Source: Melitaea cinxia (taxonomy: Eukaryota > Arthropoda > Insecta > Lepidoptera > Nymphalidae). From it: 64,000 nt of DNA. The position numbers and the translations under genes are program-made. Under the pieces are notes generated by a model. That model saw only the letters and a list, made by a program, of their open reading frames with translations, searched no databases and had not been told where the DNA came from. Where the stretch lies: the NCBI RefSeq assembly GCF_905220565.1, contig NC_059401.1, positions 16,612,766-16,676,765 on the forward strand, given 5' to 3'. Positions within the stretch are counted from its first letter, which is position 1; each line of letters opens with the position of its first letter. This document shows positions 13,158 through 24,490 of this stretch, one piece after another.

Positions 13158-13552
13158 TCTATACAAATAAATAAAATTGAAGTGTCCGTTTGTTAAAATA
13201 ACCGCTTTTTATTAAATGCATATGGATGTGTACACCGTACATATACCAAAATAACATTTTTTACAATTTTCGTCTGTCTGTCTGTCTGTTTTTATTAAAT
13301 GCATATGGATGTGTACACCGTACATATACCAAAATAACATTTTTTACAATTTTCGTCTGTCTGTCTGTTTGTTCCGGCTAATCTCTGAACAGCCGGACCG
13401 ATTTTGATGGGACTTTCACTGGCAGATAGCTGATATAGGAAGGAGTAACTTAGGCTACGTTTATTTTTGAAATTTATTTATTTTATAACTCTGCGAACAG
13501 AACAATAAGTTTTTGGTAAATTCAACGCGCACGAAATCGCGAGCACAGCTAG
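13158..13552 (+). mobile_element. Non-autonomous Helitron (Lep1-like) with internal 83-bp duplication
   Basis: It starts TCTATACAAATAAATAAAAT and ends ...GCACAGCTAG followed by T. It carries a (GTCT)n tract and the phrase ACCGATTTTGATGGGACTTTC. The subterminal CGCG...CGCG stem before CTAG fits a Helitron 3' hairpin. The unit 13206-13288 is repeated at 13289-13371 with one difference. The Lep1 name is from memory of lepidopteran Helitrons. Confidence 0.85.
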
Positions 13553-14612
13553 TCCATAATAAAATGCATTGTAATAATAAAATGAAAACCATATTTATTC
13601 AAGACCTTAAAAATATTTGGTAGTTTTGCACTGAAATCGCTTCGAGACGTTATATTTGCAGAGTATGTTTGTCCTAACATATTACTAAAGCGAGGACCTG
13701 TTTACTCAGAGTTATCTTGGGAAATTAATGTACTGGATAAAAACTGGCGTCTTTGGATGATTCTTCTTTCTTTTATTATATTTCGTCCATACTTTACGTT
13801 TTATTAAGCGTATTAGGTCGTGTTTGATTGACTGAAAAATGTAAGACATGTTTTTTTTTGTAATTTTTAGACCACGAAATATACTTAAGGATAAAAAAAA
13901 TGGAAATTATTTTGCGATCAAATATTTATTTTACTGAGCTTTGATGTAGTATAATAATCGACAGATCAAAGTAATAACAACAAATGTAAGCGCAGGTGAA
14001 ACTAAATGGGTTCTCTAGTTTTCAGTATACCAAAACAAAACAAAGAACAAATTAGAGATCTTTATGAAATTATCGTAAATGTATATTAAATGTACATTTA
14101 AGTGAAAGAGCAAAAAGTACGATAAGACAGAATCAAGAACAGTTAGAAAGGGCAGGATAACCTTGGAATTAGCGACCTTTTTAAAACCAGGAGTCAGCTG
14201 CGGAATTATTAAATTAAATTTCTTTCCGGCCTTTGTGATTTCAATTTTAAGGTTTTCATTAACAAAAATGCCTTTTATGAATCGATATTACAGAAACATG
14301 TTCTCACGTTACTGGTTACTTGATCATAAATTGTCATTTTGTGAGTCGTGACAAGTTTTATATTTATAATATATTTATAAAATTATATTAGACAGATGTT
14401 ATACTCGTTTCAATGAGAAACAAAGCCTGTCTAACGCTGGAGCCAAGCAACTCGTTTTGTTCTAAGTAAGTAACAGTTTAAGTTGGGCTATTTTGGGCGG
14501 GTAAGGCTTCACTTTTAGGGACTGATCATAAAGTATGTAAGTTTTTAGCATGTATTGTATAAGTCGTATAATCGTAAATCCTAACAAAACTTCATCACTG
14601 TTGTATATTTAG

Positions 14613-14768
14613 TATTAGCTTTTACCCGCGGCTGCGCTCGCATTTTTTAATTACAAGTATCCTAACTACTAAAAATATCCTATGTTACTTCTAATACTTC
14701 CAAAAATATGAGTACAAAGTTTTCACGCGAAAGCGTAACAAAAAAACTTACATTCACATTTATAATAG
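14613..14768 (-). mobile_element. Short Helitron-like element abutting the Lep1-like copy
   Basis: Minus strand: begins near CTATTATAAATGTGAATG and ends ...GCGAGCGCAGCCGCGGGTAAAAGCTAAT. This is the same family as 57450-57617, but its terminal CTAGT has decayed to CTAAT. Confidence 0.7.
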
Positions 14769-15086
14769 TGCCCGCGACTTTGTCCGCATGGAATTTAACA
14801 AAAAAAAAATATTGTTCAATTCGCAGAGTTATAAAATAAACAATTTTCTAAAATGAAATTATCCCAAGCTACTCCTTATTACATCAGCTATTTGCCAATG
14901 AAAGTCCCGTGAAAATCGGCCCAGCCGTTTCAGAGATTAGCTGGAACAAACAGACAGACAGACAGATAAAAATTATAAAAAATGTTATTTTGGTATATGT
15001 ACCGTATATACATCCATATGCATTTATTAAAAAGCAGCTATTTTAATATTACAAATAGACACTTCAATTTTATTTATTTGAATAGA
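14769..15086 (-). mobile_element. Non-autonomous Helitron (Lep1-like)
   Basis: Minus-strand copy starting TCTATTCAAATAAATAAAAT at 15086 and running to GTCGCGGGCAC at 14769. The final CTAG is lost at the junction with the neighbouring element at 14613-14768. Confidence 0.82.
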
Positions 15087-15460
15087 TTATTGCTTACGAC
15101 ATATCTCTATTTAAATTTCTATCGAACTTAAAACAATATATTATAATCAGTTCTGTCATCGAAAACGTAAATAATTATGAATAGAGTCAATCCTGTGGTC
15201 CGCTTAACCGCAACGATTGACCGGTATTGCCTTGATATTTAAATATTATACGTCCAGTATTGGACTACATCCAGTAACTATTGAAAGGGAACTATGAGGC
15301 GTGAATAAAATTCATTTAATAATCTAACCACTTGGTACACGTATCAAAATTGTGCTGCATAATGCATAAATGGTCCGAAATCAATGTTTTACACGTGTCA
15401 ATTACGAGTACTTCAACCAAATTTCTTTATGAGGTTAAGGCACACCAAGATATTTATTTT

Positions 15461-15575
15461 GACTAACCCGTTGGCGCAGTTTGTAGTGGCTCCGCTTTCT
15501 GTTCCGCGGGTCGCGGGTTCGATTTCCGCCAGTAGTCTGAGTGTAATATTTGTATACATTACATATCAAAATTTC
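15461..15575 (+). mobile_element. SINE-2 (second tRNA-headed family)
   Basis: Head CCGTTGGCGCAGTTTGTAGT, B box GGTTCGATTTCC at 15516-15527, then GTCTGAGTGTAATATTTGTA. The head differs from SINE-1 by TTTGTAGTGG after the A box. Confidence 0.75.
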
Positions 15576-15801
15576 TGCCAAAATGATGGTTGAAAAATGT
15601 GACAACATTTTGGAAATGTATTATTAATAATAATCGAGTAAATATACTGGAGATAACAATGTTACAGGTGCTTAATTAAAATCACGGCGTTTTCGCGTGT
15701 AATTAATTTGTCTAGAATTAATTGCCTTTTTAATAAGGTCGATTATTTTATTATTTATGAGACCATATAATAAATTTTAGATTATCTTTTGTGCACATAT
15801 T

Positions 15802-15833
15802 TTGGCTGTGTGGTTACGGCAGCAAAGAATATG

Positions 15834-15891
<58 letters not shown>

Positions 15892-16208
15892 TTGCTGTGT
15901 GGCTACGGCATTAAAGAATATAGACACCCCCTCTCTTCCCGTGGGTGTCGTAAGAGGTGAATAAGGGATAACACAGTTCTACTACCACCTTGGAACTTAA
16001 AAAGCCGACCGAAGGCTTTGAAATACATAGACCGAAGATGGGCAGCAGCGTATTCGGTGCGACAAAGCCAGCGCTGCAGTCTGTCCAGCGTGGTGGCTAT
16101 GGGTAAATGACATAATTCACGCATTCATAACATGAGTTCACGCCATTTTTGGCCCGAATTCGTGGAGTCCTATGTCCAGCAGTGGACTGCGATAGGCTGA
16201 TGTCTGTG
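15802..16208 (+). mobile_element. Microsatellite-tailed retroelement, split by a CA/TA microsatellite
   Basis: The family start (GGCTGTGTGGTTACGG) appears at about 15804. A (CA)n run at 15836-15870 and a (TA)n run at 15871-15891 follow, and then the start appears again at 15894 and runs to the 3' end. The main copy lacks the ~25-bp block that reads GATGGCGGGATAACCATCC in other copies. No clean target duplication was found. Confidence 0.8.
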
Positions 16209-16280
16209 TGTATGTGTACATATTTGTATGTATGTTCAATTATAAGTAACGGCATCATATTCAACTGAGGTCGACCTTAC

Positions 16281-16492
16281 AGATTATCATGGCTAAATAG
16301 TAATGTTTTTAGATAGTGTTGTGTTATTGTGGTGTGCAAGGTGACCAAAGCTCCTCCAAAGGTGACATGAAACCTGAGGAGGATTAGGGATAGGATTCGC
16401 GACGCGCTTGCAAGGCGTCTATGGAGTACCGTAATTGCTTATCATGAAATAAGACGTGCATTTTTTGCCGACCTAGTTTTATAAAAAATATA
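16281..16492 (+). repeat. GACCTAG-ending interspersed repeat
   Basis: Diverged copy: GGCTAAATAGTAATG, AAGGTGACCAAAGCTCC, GCAAGGCGTCTATGG and GCCGACCTAGTTTTATAAAA. Confidence 0.68.
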
Positions 16493-16984
16493 TAGTAGAT
16501 TTATAACGCTTGTAAATTAAGGTTACAAAATAAACTAATTTCGTGTTTAACGCACTGTTACTGTTTTAGTGTATCGAGAATATCGAAACAAGAAAGTTGA
16601 TTTCTTTACCGTAGCAGGAAAGTCTTTTGACTAATTGAGGATACTCACCTAAATATCTGAGTAGTGTTTTTATTTGGTATGCACATGAAATATGTGCTAA
16701 AATATCACTGAAATGGTCTGCAAATAACCCACTGCTAGGCACTAAAGCCGAGTCGCTTTACGAATCCTCAAAATATAAAAGCAATACAATCTGAGAATTT
16801 TCGATGAGATGTTTTTATACTATCGCCAATAAGAACACTTTTGACCGTACAGGTATAACTGCGATGCAGGTGACACGGTCGACGAAATATCGGAAATTTC
16901 AAAATAAAAATCGGAAAAAATCTCGTAAAAAGTGTTCATGTTGACAGTAACGTTTAATCAAAATCAGTATCAAAATAATTTCTT

Positions 16985-17105
16985 TCAATTATCATTAAAA
17001 TTTTCAATTATAATTAAAAGGGAAGCCACCACCGATTTGGAATATAGATTTTGCAGATAAAAACCGAAAAAAAAAACTTCACTCCGTTCCTCTTTTTGAA
17101 AAAAA
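16985..17105 (-). repeat. LINE (jockey-like) 3' UTR fragment, diverged
   Basis: Minus-strand AAAAGAGGAACGGAGTG, CTGCAAAATCTATATTCC and GGTGGTGGCTTCCC resemble the same UTR with more substitutions. Confidence 0.5.
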
Positions 17106-17242
17106 AATTTAAACAATTTAAAATTCATTTAAAAATATTAACTGTTTTTAATAAAAAATCTTGTATGAGAATTTAAAAAGACAAAATTACTCAAAATTAA
17201 CTCCACTGAGCTCATAGATCCATACTATTGAATATATATTTG

Positions 17243-17425
17243 ACGACGCGTTGGCGCAGCGGTCATAGCACTAGCTGTTACGCTGGCGGTCGCGGGTTCG
17301 ATTCCCGCTCACGACAGACATTTGCATAGGCCATTTCTATGTTTGTCGTGGCCTGGGCGTTTGTGCTTGTGTATTGTGTGTGTTTCCGGACCCCCGACAC
17401 AGGAGAAAATCCTACTGGGGGCTTA
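17243..17425 (+). mobile_element. SINE-1 related, tRNA head with a different tail
   Basis: The tRNA-like head is well preserved: A box TGGCGCAGCGG, B box GGTTCGATTCC at 17295-17305. The body diverges after CATTTGCATAGGCC and ends in GGACCCCCGACACAGG and CCTACTGGGGGC. The inverted copy at 45405-45600 shares this alternative tail. Confidence 0.75.
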
Positions 17426-17639
17426 TTATATTTCTGAATTTGAGAATCGTTGATAATAATTACAAACAGTATACGTATATCAGAACAAATGCAATTACAT
17501 AATTATATTGAAGTACGGACAACCTCAAAATAAAACAAGTGCAACGCAAACAATATTTTTTTAATGAACATTTCATTTTATTAAACGGTTGAATCGTTTG
17601 GGAATATCTTTATTTGATAAAGCGTCGAATACGGTAATA

Positions 17640-17730
17640 AGCACGAGAATCACTGAACCGATTTCAATGAAAATTTAACGTTCGGACGACGTATTATTTC
17701 AGGAAATGCCGGTAGTCATTTCGAAATAAA
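17640..17730 (+). repeat. Possible TE fragment in otherwise featureless DNA
   Basis: GAACCGATTTCAATGAAAAT and GGACGACGTATTATTTCAGG resemble phrases found in lepidopteran Helitron or MITE copies; no ends seen. The surrounding 17426-18136 shows nothing else. Confidence 0.3.
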
Positions 17731-18136
17731 CTTAAAAATAACTAAAGCTTTATTCAATAATTCACGCTTCGATTAATTATACGTGATGAATATTTTTTTT
17801 TTTTAAATATATCAGTCATTTTTTGTCGTTGTTCTGGGCTTTTCGACTATTTTGTTTTGATGGTATTGCTATAGTTGAAAATACTAGGAAATTATGATAG
17901 TTTTTTTTATTACTTAAAAACAAGAATATTCTACTGCTGCTACGGTATTATTGCAATGATAATAAAAAATTGAATAACTTATCTCCTGTACATATAGTAA
18001 CTTGAAATATTTTATTAATTGATAAAAGCTTCTTTTGGTAAAAATAAGAATTAAGCCTCAACGCACAATATCATTTAAGTTTCTCCGAAAAAACATACAC
18101 ATTAAAAAATATTTTTGTGAGTTATTCTGGTTTATT

Positions 18137-18240
18137 CGCCAACTCGCAGTGAAGCAGCGTAGTGGATTATACTCCGATCCATCTTCTACGTGTAGAAAGA
18201 AACCTATGCCCCGCAGTGGGATATTAAAGGCTGAATCGTA
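18137..18240 (+). repeat. SINE-1 3' fragment
   Basis: CGCCAACTCGCAGTGAAGC to CCGCAGTGGGATATTAAAG matches the last ~100 bp of the family. Confidence 0.75.
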
Positions 18241-19894
18241 TCGTACCTTAATGCCGGTTTGCTCACGACATTGATCGTTACCATTAAATATATCTTTTTA
18301 GTTATATGTTTGTATAATAATGTGTTTTGCTTTTAAAAATTTCATACCAATATAATAAAGTGATAAATTTTCGCATCGTTAGAATTTTATAAAAATATTA
18401 TTTCACTAAGCTCTGTCGTCTAGACCAACAAAAACCTTCCCTTCACATTCACACCGACAATACCATTTATACCCATTATTTATTCTCAAAGCAAGGACCT
18501 CTTTGCTAGAACTGGTATGTATTATACAGTGGTCGGGTAAGCCTTTAAATTTCTAGACAACTAAAAAACCAATGGTCTCGGGTTTGTATCATTACCAAGT
18601 AAATAAATAATAAATCAATTCATTAGTCAATAATCCTCACGAGGACATTATCTTAGGCTATCTCCGAAAACACACAGAACAATAATAAACGTTTATACAA
18701 TCAAAAATTAATATTTGTAGTATCCAAGTGCTATGATGCTTACGTCAGGGGATATGAGTGTGTTAAAAATGAGAAAAGTGCCGTATGTTTTGACTTCAAA
18801 CTTCCTCGACATTTTTTCTTCTCTTTTTCTCAAATATTACTGATTAAAGTCACTTCAGCAACATCGTGGTACTGTCCCAATTGAGCTAATCGCTAATCTG
18901 TTACAAAAAACGCTGTATATAAAACTGTATGTTCTGCTCCAAATTGAGAATAATTCTATGTACAATAATAGAGTATTTATGGGCCGTTTCATACATGTTA
19001 CTTAGCTTTTTCATTTCATGCAGGTACAAGGTTACGCATTTGAAATGTACATTGACTGTGATTAATAAAACAGAACAAGATCAGAAAATTGAACACTGGC
19101 ACTTTATCAATGGGATTAACTTAATTATTTAACCTTAACTCTACTTATAAAAAATTTAAAAGGGCGCAAAATAATGTTTCGCAACAGAAGATCAGAATAG
19201 GGTTACCTGAATTTCTTTCAGAGCGTAGACTTTAAAATACTTAGTCGCATTCAAAGAAGCTTTAAGAATCTACATAATCAGATGCCTTCTATCGTTTGAC
19301 CAAACTCCTACTAAATCCACGTTCGGACTGTACGATCCAGTTTCAGCTTTGTCTACATCCGTATCCGTGCATGTATTTGTCCTATAAATGTGTTTTCTCA
19401 GCAGCATATCCGAACAATGTGTATACATGTGACTGAAAACCAATACACGACATTACTTTCAACGAACACGACAAAAACAAACGGAAATATTACGTGAAAA
19501 TTATTTGCGACGAAAATGATTTGCAAATTCGTATAAAATAAAAAAAATGACGAATCAAATAAGCCCGTCGAACCGAAAAACCATTCGACCTGAACCGTAA
19601 AAAGTTACATAAAATCGGGCACCCAAAATGTCGCCTCTCTCATCGTTAAGGAAATGAGTTACGAATATATACACGTGCTCGGAACAGAGGTGTTGTTGAA
19701 ATGTCGTGTGTGGTGGAAAATCGATGAGCTATATAATAGCTTGTATAGTTGGTAACAGGTTAAGAGAAAACATAAAACTTTTACTATGTCACAAGTCGTC
19801 AATTTTACTTCCGTTTATGACTACTATTACAACTACTCCAATAGTTTTCTAGTAGAAGTGCATAGCCTTATGTAGTGGTGTTTGCGTGTTATTA

Positions 19895-19945
19895 TTCCAT
19901 ATTTTGAGCAGAAAATTCCTGCTATGCCCTACCTCAGTTAAACAT
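19895..19945 (-). repeat. GACCTAG-ending repeat, 5' fragment
   Basis: Minus-strand AACTGAGGTAGGGCATAGC and TTTTCTGCTCAAAATATGG match only the start of the family. Confidence 0.6.
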
Positions 19946-20524
19946 ATTACTACATATCTCACTTACACTTTGTTAACTTTAATTTAATTAAAAATCGTCC
20001 AATAACGTTTCAAATCGATAAATCAACATTACTCAAAACAAATTAAAATCCATAACTAAATACCATTTCTAACAACGTCGTGTTCTAAGTGTGTATTATG
20101 GATTAACATGTCGCACGCCTCTCCCATTCAATATGAGTTTTTAATTATACGTATAAATCCTAGGAGATTATTTCTAAACCACTCGTATAAATATAACATT
20201 CATAGCTTTAGCTTAGCATTTTTACTTGTGGTATATTAGTGATTTTGAATGAAAAAATAATGAAATGAATGATTACAATTGTGTGTATTTGTATACAAAT
20301 TAAAGTTACAATTTTTATCTAAATTAAACCTAAATAGCCTTTTAACGTCCCTTTGCTTAGCAAACCTTTTTTCTGTATTAAATAGTAATTGGAACTTAAT
20401 ACGCTATACTACTATTGCAGGTTAGTGAGACTCTACAATACCTGCATTGTATGAGGTTATCTTTTCGCACGGCGCCAGTACGGCTGTTGTCATAATTTTA
20501 CATCTGTAACTAAATATTTCTTAT

Positions 20525-20858
20525 ATCAACCACTGTGGTGTATGCATGTGCCGTGTAGGCGCCTGTAAATCGCCGGTTTGTGGATTCGGAACCCGCTCGG
20601 GATGGATATTTGTATTTATAATTTTTTTTTTCCAGATTTGATGTCTGTCTTGTAGGCTTCCCCCCTATGCCTCGGAGAGAACGTTAAGCTATCGATCCCT
20701 GTTGTTATCATTAATACCTGATAAAGATCGTTACTCATACTAGGAAATTCATCAACACGCAGTGGAGCAGCGAGGTAGATTGAGCTCCAATCTTTCTTCT
20801 ACGTGGAGAAAGAGACATATGCCCAGCAGTGGGATATTAGACGCTAAATTGTCGAAGG
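20525..20858 (+). mobile_element. SINE-1 copy, diverged full-length
   Basis: A degraded tRNA head at 20525-20610 precedes GATGGATATTTGTAT. The body (CCTCGGAGAGAACGTTAAGC) and tail (CCCAGCAGTGGGATATTAG) follow. Confidence 0.7.
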
Positions 20859-22585
20859 TATTGTATTTAATTAGCTACTACATATATACTCGTAATATTT
20901 TTTTATTACGGAGCATATCCGTAAGGAGATCCAAACCTTTTTACCATACTGCGTTAAATCCCATCTTGTATGTAGAGTTGAACTAAATAATGAATCGTAA
21001 TTAAACAATGGTGTACATAAAAAATGCTTTTAAAATTGTCTTATATCTAACTTATATTGTATCATTATATACAATACCTGACATGGGTGATTTGTATAAA
21101 CTCAATAGCGGCTCTGATAAGAGAGGGCCGCCCGGCTCTGAAAACAGATATGATTCGTTTTAAATCCAGTTTCATTAGATTTTTATATAAAAAAATAACC
21201 TTACCGTGAGAACCGAAACACGCCACGTACAAATGCATTAAATTTTTAACCGTAAAAACACTTTTCCTCTTAATCCTTTTTCCTTTTTTTTGTATTTTAA
21301 TACTTTGATCGATCGTAACCAGCTTTGAAAGAATGATTTGTTTTTTAATGTTTACGCGAATTTCACTCATAGAAATGAAACAACTTTGTAAGTGCGTAAA
21401 TAGGACTAACTAAAATATTGATGTGTGTCGGGTAGTTTTGAATAATTTTGTAAAGTTAGGACGTCTGATACCTCATTCCTCCCGTGACCATGGTTGCTGT
21501 AAAGTATCCGAAACCTAAAAAAGTTAATAAACCGCGATAAAATCCGAAAAAGTTGTTTCATTTCAATGATTTGTTATTTTAAAAGCCTTGTTCTACTATT
21601 TATAAGTCTTCTCATTTTTTTAAGCATTTTTGTTCATTCTGCATATTCTTATAATGATAGATAAGAAAAGTTTTAAATAGAGGTACACTTGATATAATAA
21701 AAAACACGAAAACGACGAAACGAATTTTATTGAAAACAAAAAGAGTAAAAGAAAGGCATTTATGAAGTAAAATCTTTTGTCATCTATTAATAGAAATGAT
21801 CGTTGATGTAAAGAAAGGTCTTGGATGTAAGTACGAATATATTCGGTATTACAACCTCAAAAAAAAAAAAAAATTTCGCCACACCAATATTTAGCGGTAA
21901 TATTTACCACCCAACTTTATTCATTCCTTACTGCCTCTTACTATATATTTACTGTTATTTTTTTTGTTAAATCTTCTAACAGGAAACGCATTTTCCTCTT
22001 TCTAGTATAATTCAGAGCAGTAGCAATCATTCAACATAAGATGATCTTCTCTTATTTTAAATCTCTTTAGATACCATAAAAAAGATACCATATATCAATT
22101 TACAAAACTCAAAATGAATGTCTTAAATATGACAAACGCCTGTGAATATGTCATCATTACTAAACACTGTTGAAATAAAACTTGAAATGTAGCTACAATG
22201 TAAACACTATAATTATCAAGGCGTATGAAAGTAGTAAGACGCAGTAATAATGATCGATCAAATTTTATAAACAGGCCACTATGAATGTTATTTTAATTAT
22301 ATAGATTTATTTTGTTGTACACAACGACTTTCCCACAAATTGATCGTATACACTTGCCTGTTTAAAATGATAGTAAGTCATATCTGTATGAGTTATGTTT
22401 GTAAAAACACATATTGTATCGGTAGTTAGAATGAAACAATTTAAATATTACTAGGATATCCGAGCTAAGACGAACTTCACCCTTCTGTTTAATTGATGAA
22501 AACTATTTACCTTAGTAGATTAGAAAAGTTATCGTGAAAGGGTTGGCTGAAAAATCCTGACCAGGCTATACTAAATTCAAAGTTG

Positions 22586-22740
22586 AATAATAATAATAAT
22601 AATACACTTTATTGTACACCAAAAACAGAAATGATACATATCAAAGAAAGAAAAGAAAAAATATTGACAATATATTCATTAGGTACAAAGGGCGGCCTTA
22701 TCGCTAAAAAGCGATCTCTTCCAGGCAACCTTAGGGCAAA
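22586..22740 (-). repeat. LINE 3' end with (ATT)n tail
   Basis: Minus-strand AAGGTTGCCTGGAAGAGATC, AGCGATAAGGCCGCCC and GGTGTACAATAAAGTG followed by (TTA)n. Confidence 0.72.
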
Positions 22741-22808
22741 GGAAATGGTCTAGCGTCAGCATAGGTGTACAAGTTACAACAAATTTACCATAAATATTTA
22801 AATAATTA

Positions 22809-22912
22809 AACATATACATACATAAATAGATACATAAATACATACATACATACTGACATATATACATATATATCCACGTACATGCATACATACATATAAA
22901 TACATATATTTA
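22809..22912. repeat. Imperfect (ATAC)n tract
   Basis: Interrupted ACATACAT-type repeats. They generate the Cys/Tyr/Met-rich minus-strand frame at 22679-22891, which is not a gene. Confidence 0.85.
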
Positions 22913-24244
22913 TACATTATAATTATGAATTACTTGTTTATTATTGAGTTTGAATATATTTTTATTTAAAAATGCGACTACGAGTTGAATGAATAAAATG
23001 AATACGCATCGATATTATGAAGCTTGTAGAAAAGCACACATTGGTTGACTATTATTTTCCTGGCATAGCTGCTTGGCTGGTAGGTATATTAATATATATT
23101 GATATCAATTACATACATTATCCAATTACATACCAATTGAGGTCACACTAAATCTTTAAGAATTTGTCGTTTGAAATTTGATGTAGTGATTTTGTAATAG
23201 ATAGTAGTGTAATGTTTTTTCTCAAGAATTACATGCGTAAGTAATATTCAACATGTTGGCGATGCTCCCCATACAAGATAGCTGCACTAATAGCCCGGAA
23301 AAAGTGGTTGAACTGCCAAGAAATTCACAAAAGAGTTATATTCTAGTTTCGTTACAATTTCACGTCTTTCTTAACTCGATTGTGAGACTGCATAACCGCT
23401 TTGTCGCTTTATGTTTTTTCCTTGGCTTGTCCGTTTCGTTTAATGTTTGAATTTTTTTTATTAAACAACTGACAACTGTCTAAGTTTGTTCATTTCTTAT
23501 TTAAAACCTCAGGTTATTTATTTCATATATTGTTACATCTTCTACATGTGTATACTTTTTTATATATTGAAGAACGAAGTTTGTCTACCTAACATAACCA
23601 CTATTATGAAATATATTATAATAATCCTTATCAATAACATTACCATGATGATGATGTTAACATCATTATGATGATGATGATGTTATTGATTAGGATTTCA
23701 TTTTAAACCATTAAAAAAATTAATGAAAGAATATTTTTAAAGTAAAATATTAATATTTTTTTATAATTGTAAGCAGTTTTGATAAAATTAAATTTAATAT
23801 AAAAATATACATATATTTAATTTTCAATATTTCAGAATCTTCCAGAACTTTAAATCTTACGTCATATTTCACTTAAGTTTCGATTGTGTGTATATATTCA
23901 ATGACTGTAACGAAACACTTAGCCTATTAATACAGAAATGATTATGAAAACCAATTCAGCTATATTTATTAAATAAACAAACAGACAAATCCTCGTTATT
24001 ATACTAGTAGAGAAATCTTCAGAATCTTAAAATAAACCTGTCATGACTGTATAAATTATATTGTATAAAGATTGTCATCAGACAGATGCGTAGACATCTT
24101 TGAAAAATAGTTCGTTATAAATCGTATATTTTTTTATCTCTCCGAAAATTTAACGGTCCAATAATATTTGCACATTTAAACTTATGGTAGTCCGTAGCAA
24201 GTAAGCAACAATATTCTTACATATTTGAATTTTGGTACATTATT

Positions 24245-24490
24245 GAGTTATTTTTAGAATATCATATCAAAACTTGACCGTTCCAGCGGGGATCGAACCT
24301 GCATCTCCGACTGACCGTGTCGGTGCTTTAGCCAATTAAGCTATGGAACGATGTAACCGTTAGATCGAAATTTTTTGATATGATGATTTTCGCTTGGAAC
24401 TGAACATAAAAACCGCTAGAATGGTCAATTTTTGATATTATATTAAAAATTGTTTAGAATTCTCTAATGTGTGGGTAACACAAAAATAAA
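24245..24490 (-). repeat. tRNA-like-bearing repeat, copy 2 (most complete)
   Basis: On the minus strand the element opens with TTTTTGTGTTACCCACACA at about 24470-24490. It continues through an AAATTTCGATCTAACGG block, reaches the tRNA-like module (24279-24350), and ends in TTTTGATATGAT. The same order of blocks is seen on the plus strand at 59830-60080. A partial, rearranged copy is at 12400-12500. Boundaries are approximate and no target duplication was identified. Confidence 0.7.
24279..24350 (-). repeat. tRNA-Thr-like module (anticodon GGU) within a dispersed repeat
   Basis: Read on the minus strand, this 72-nt stretch folds like a tRNA. The 7-bp acceptor CGTTCCA/TGGAACG is perfect, the D stem is GCTT/AAGC, and the anticodon stem is CCGAC/GTCGG. 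The T stem GCAGG/CCCGC has one mismatch. A box (TAGCTTAATTGG) and B box (GGTTCGATCC) are good. The anticodon would be GGT (Thr), but the base before it is C rather than the invariant T, and GGU is not the normal eukaryotic Thr anticodon. Related copies lie at 12460-12500 and 59990-60070 with the same flanks (ATCATATCAAAA...). It is therefore a repeat-borne tRNA-like unit, not a housekeeping gene. Confidence 0.75.

Noticed and set aside
17243..17313. Functional tRNA gene
   Set aside because: It has good A and B boxes but runs directly into a SINE body, and the arms do not form a full cloverleaf.
21065..21370. 101-residue minus-strand frame
   Set aside because: Lys/Ile-rich composition expected from AT-rich DNA; no recognisable motif or splice context.
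22679..22891. Cys/Tyr/Met-rich minus-strand frame
   Set aside because: Produced by an ATAC-type simple repeat and a LINE 3' end.
22809..22912. Possible CRISPR-like regular repeat
   Set aside because: Spacing is simple-sequence repetition with no distinct spacers; a eukaryotic microsatellite.
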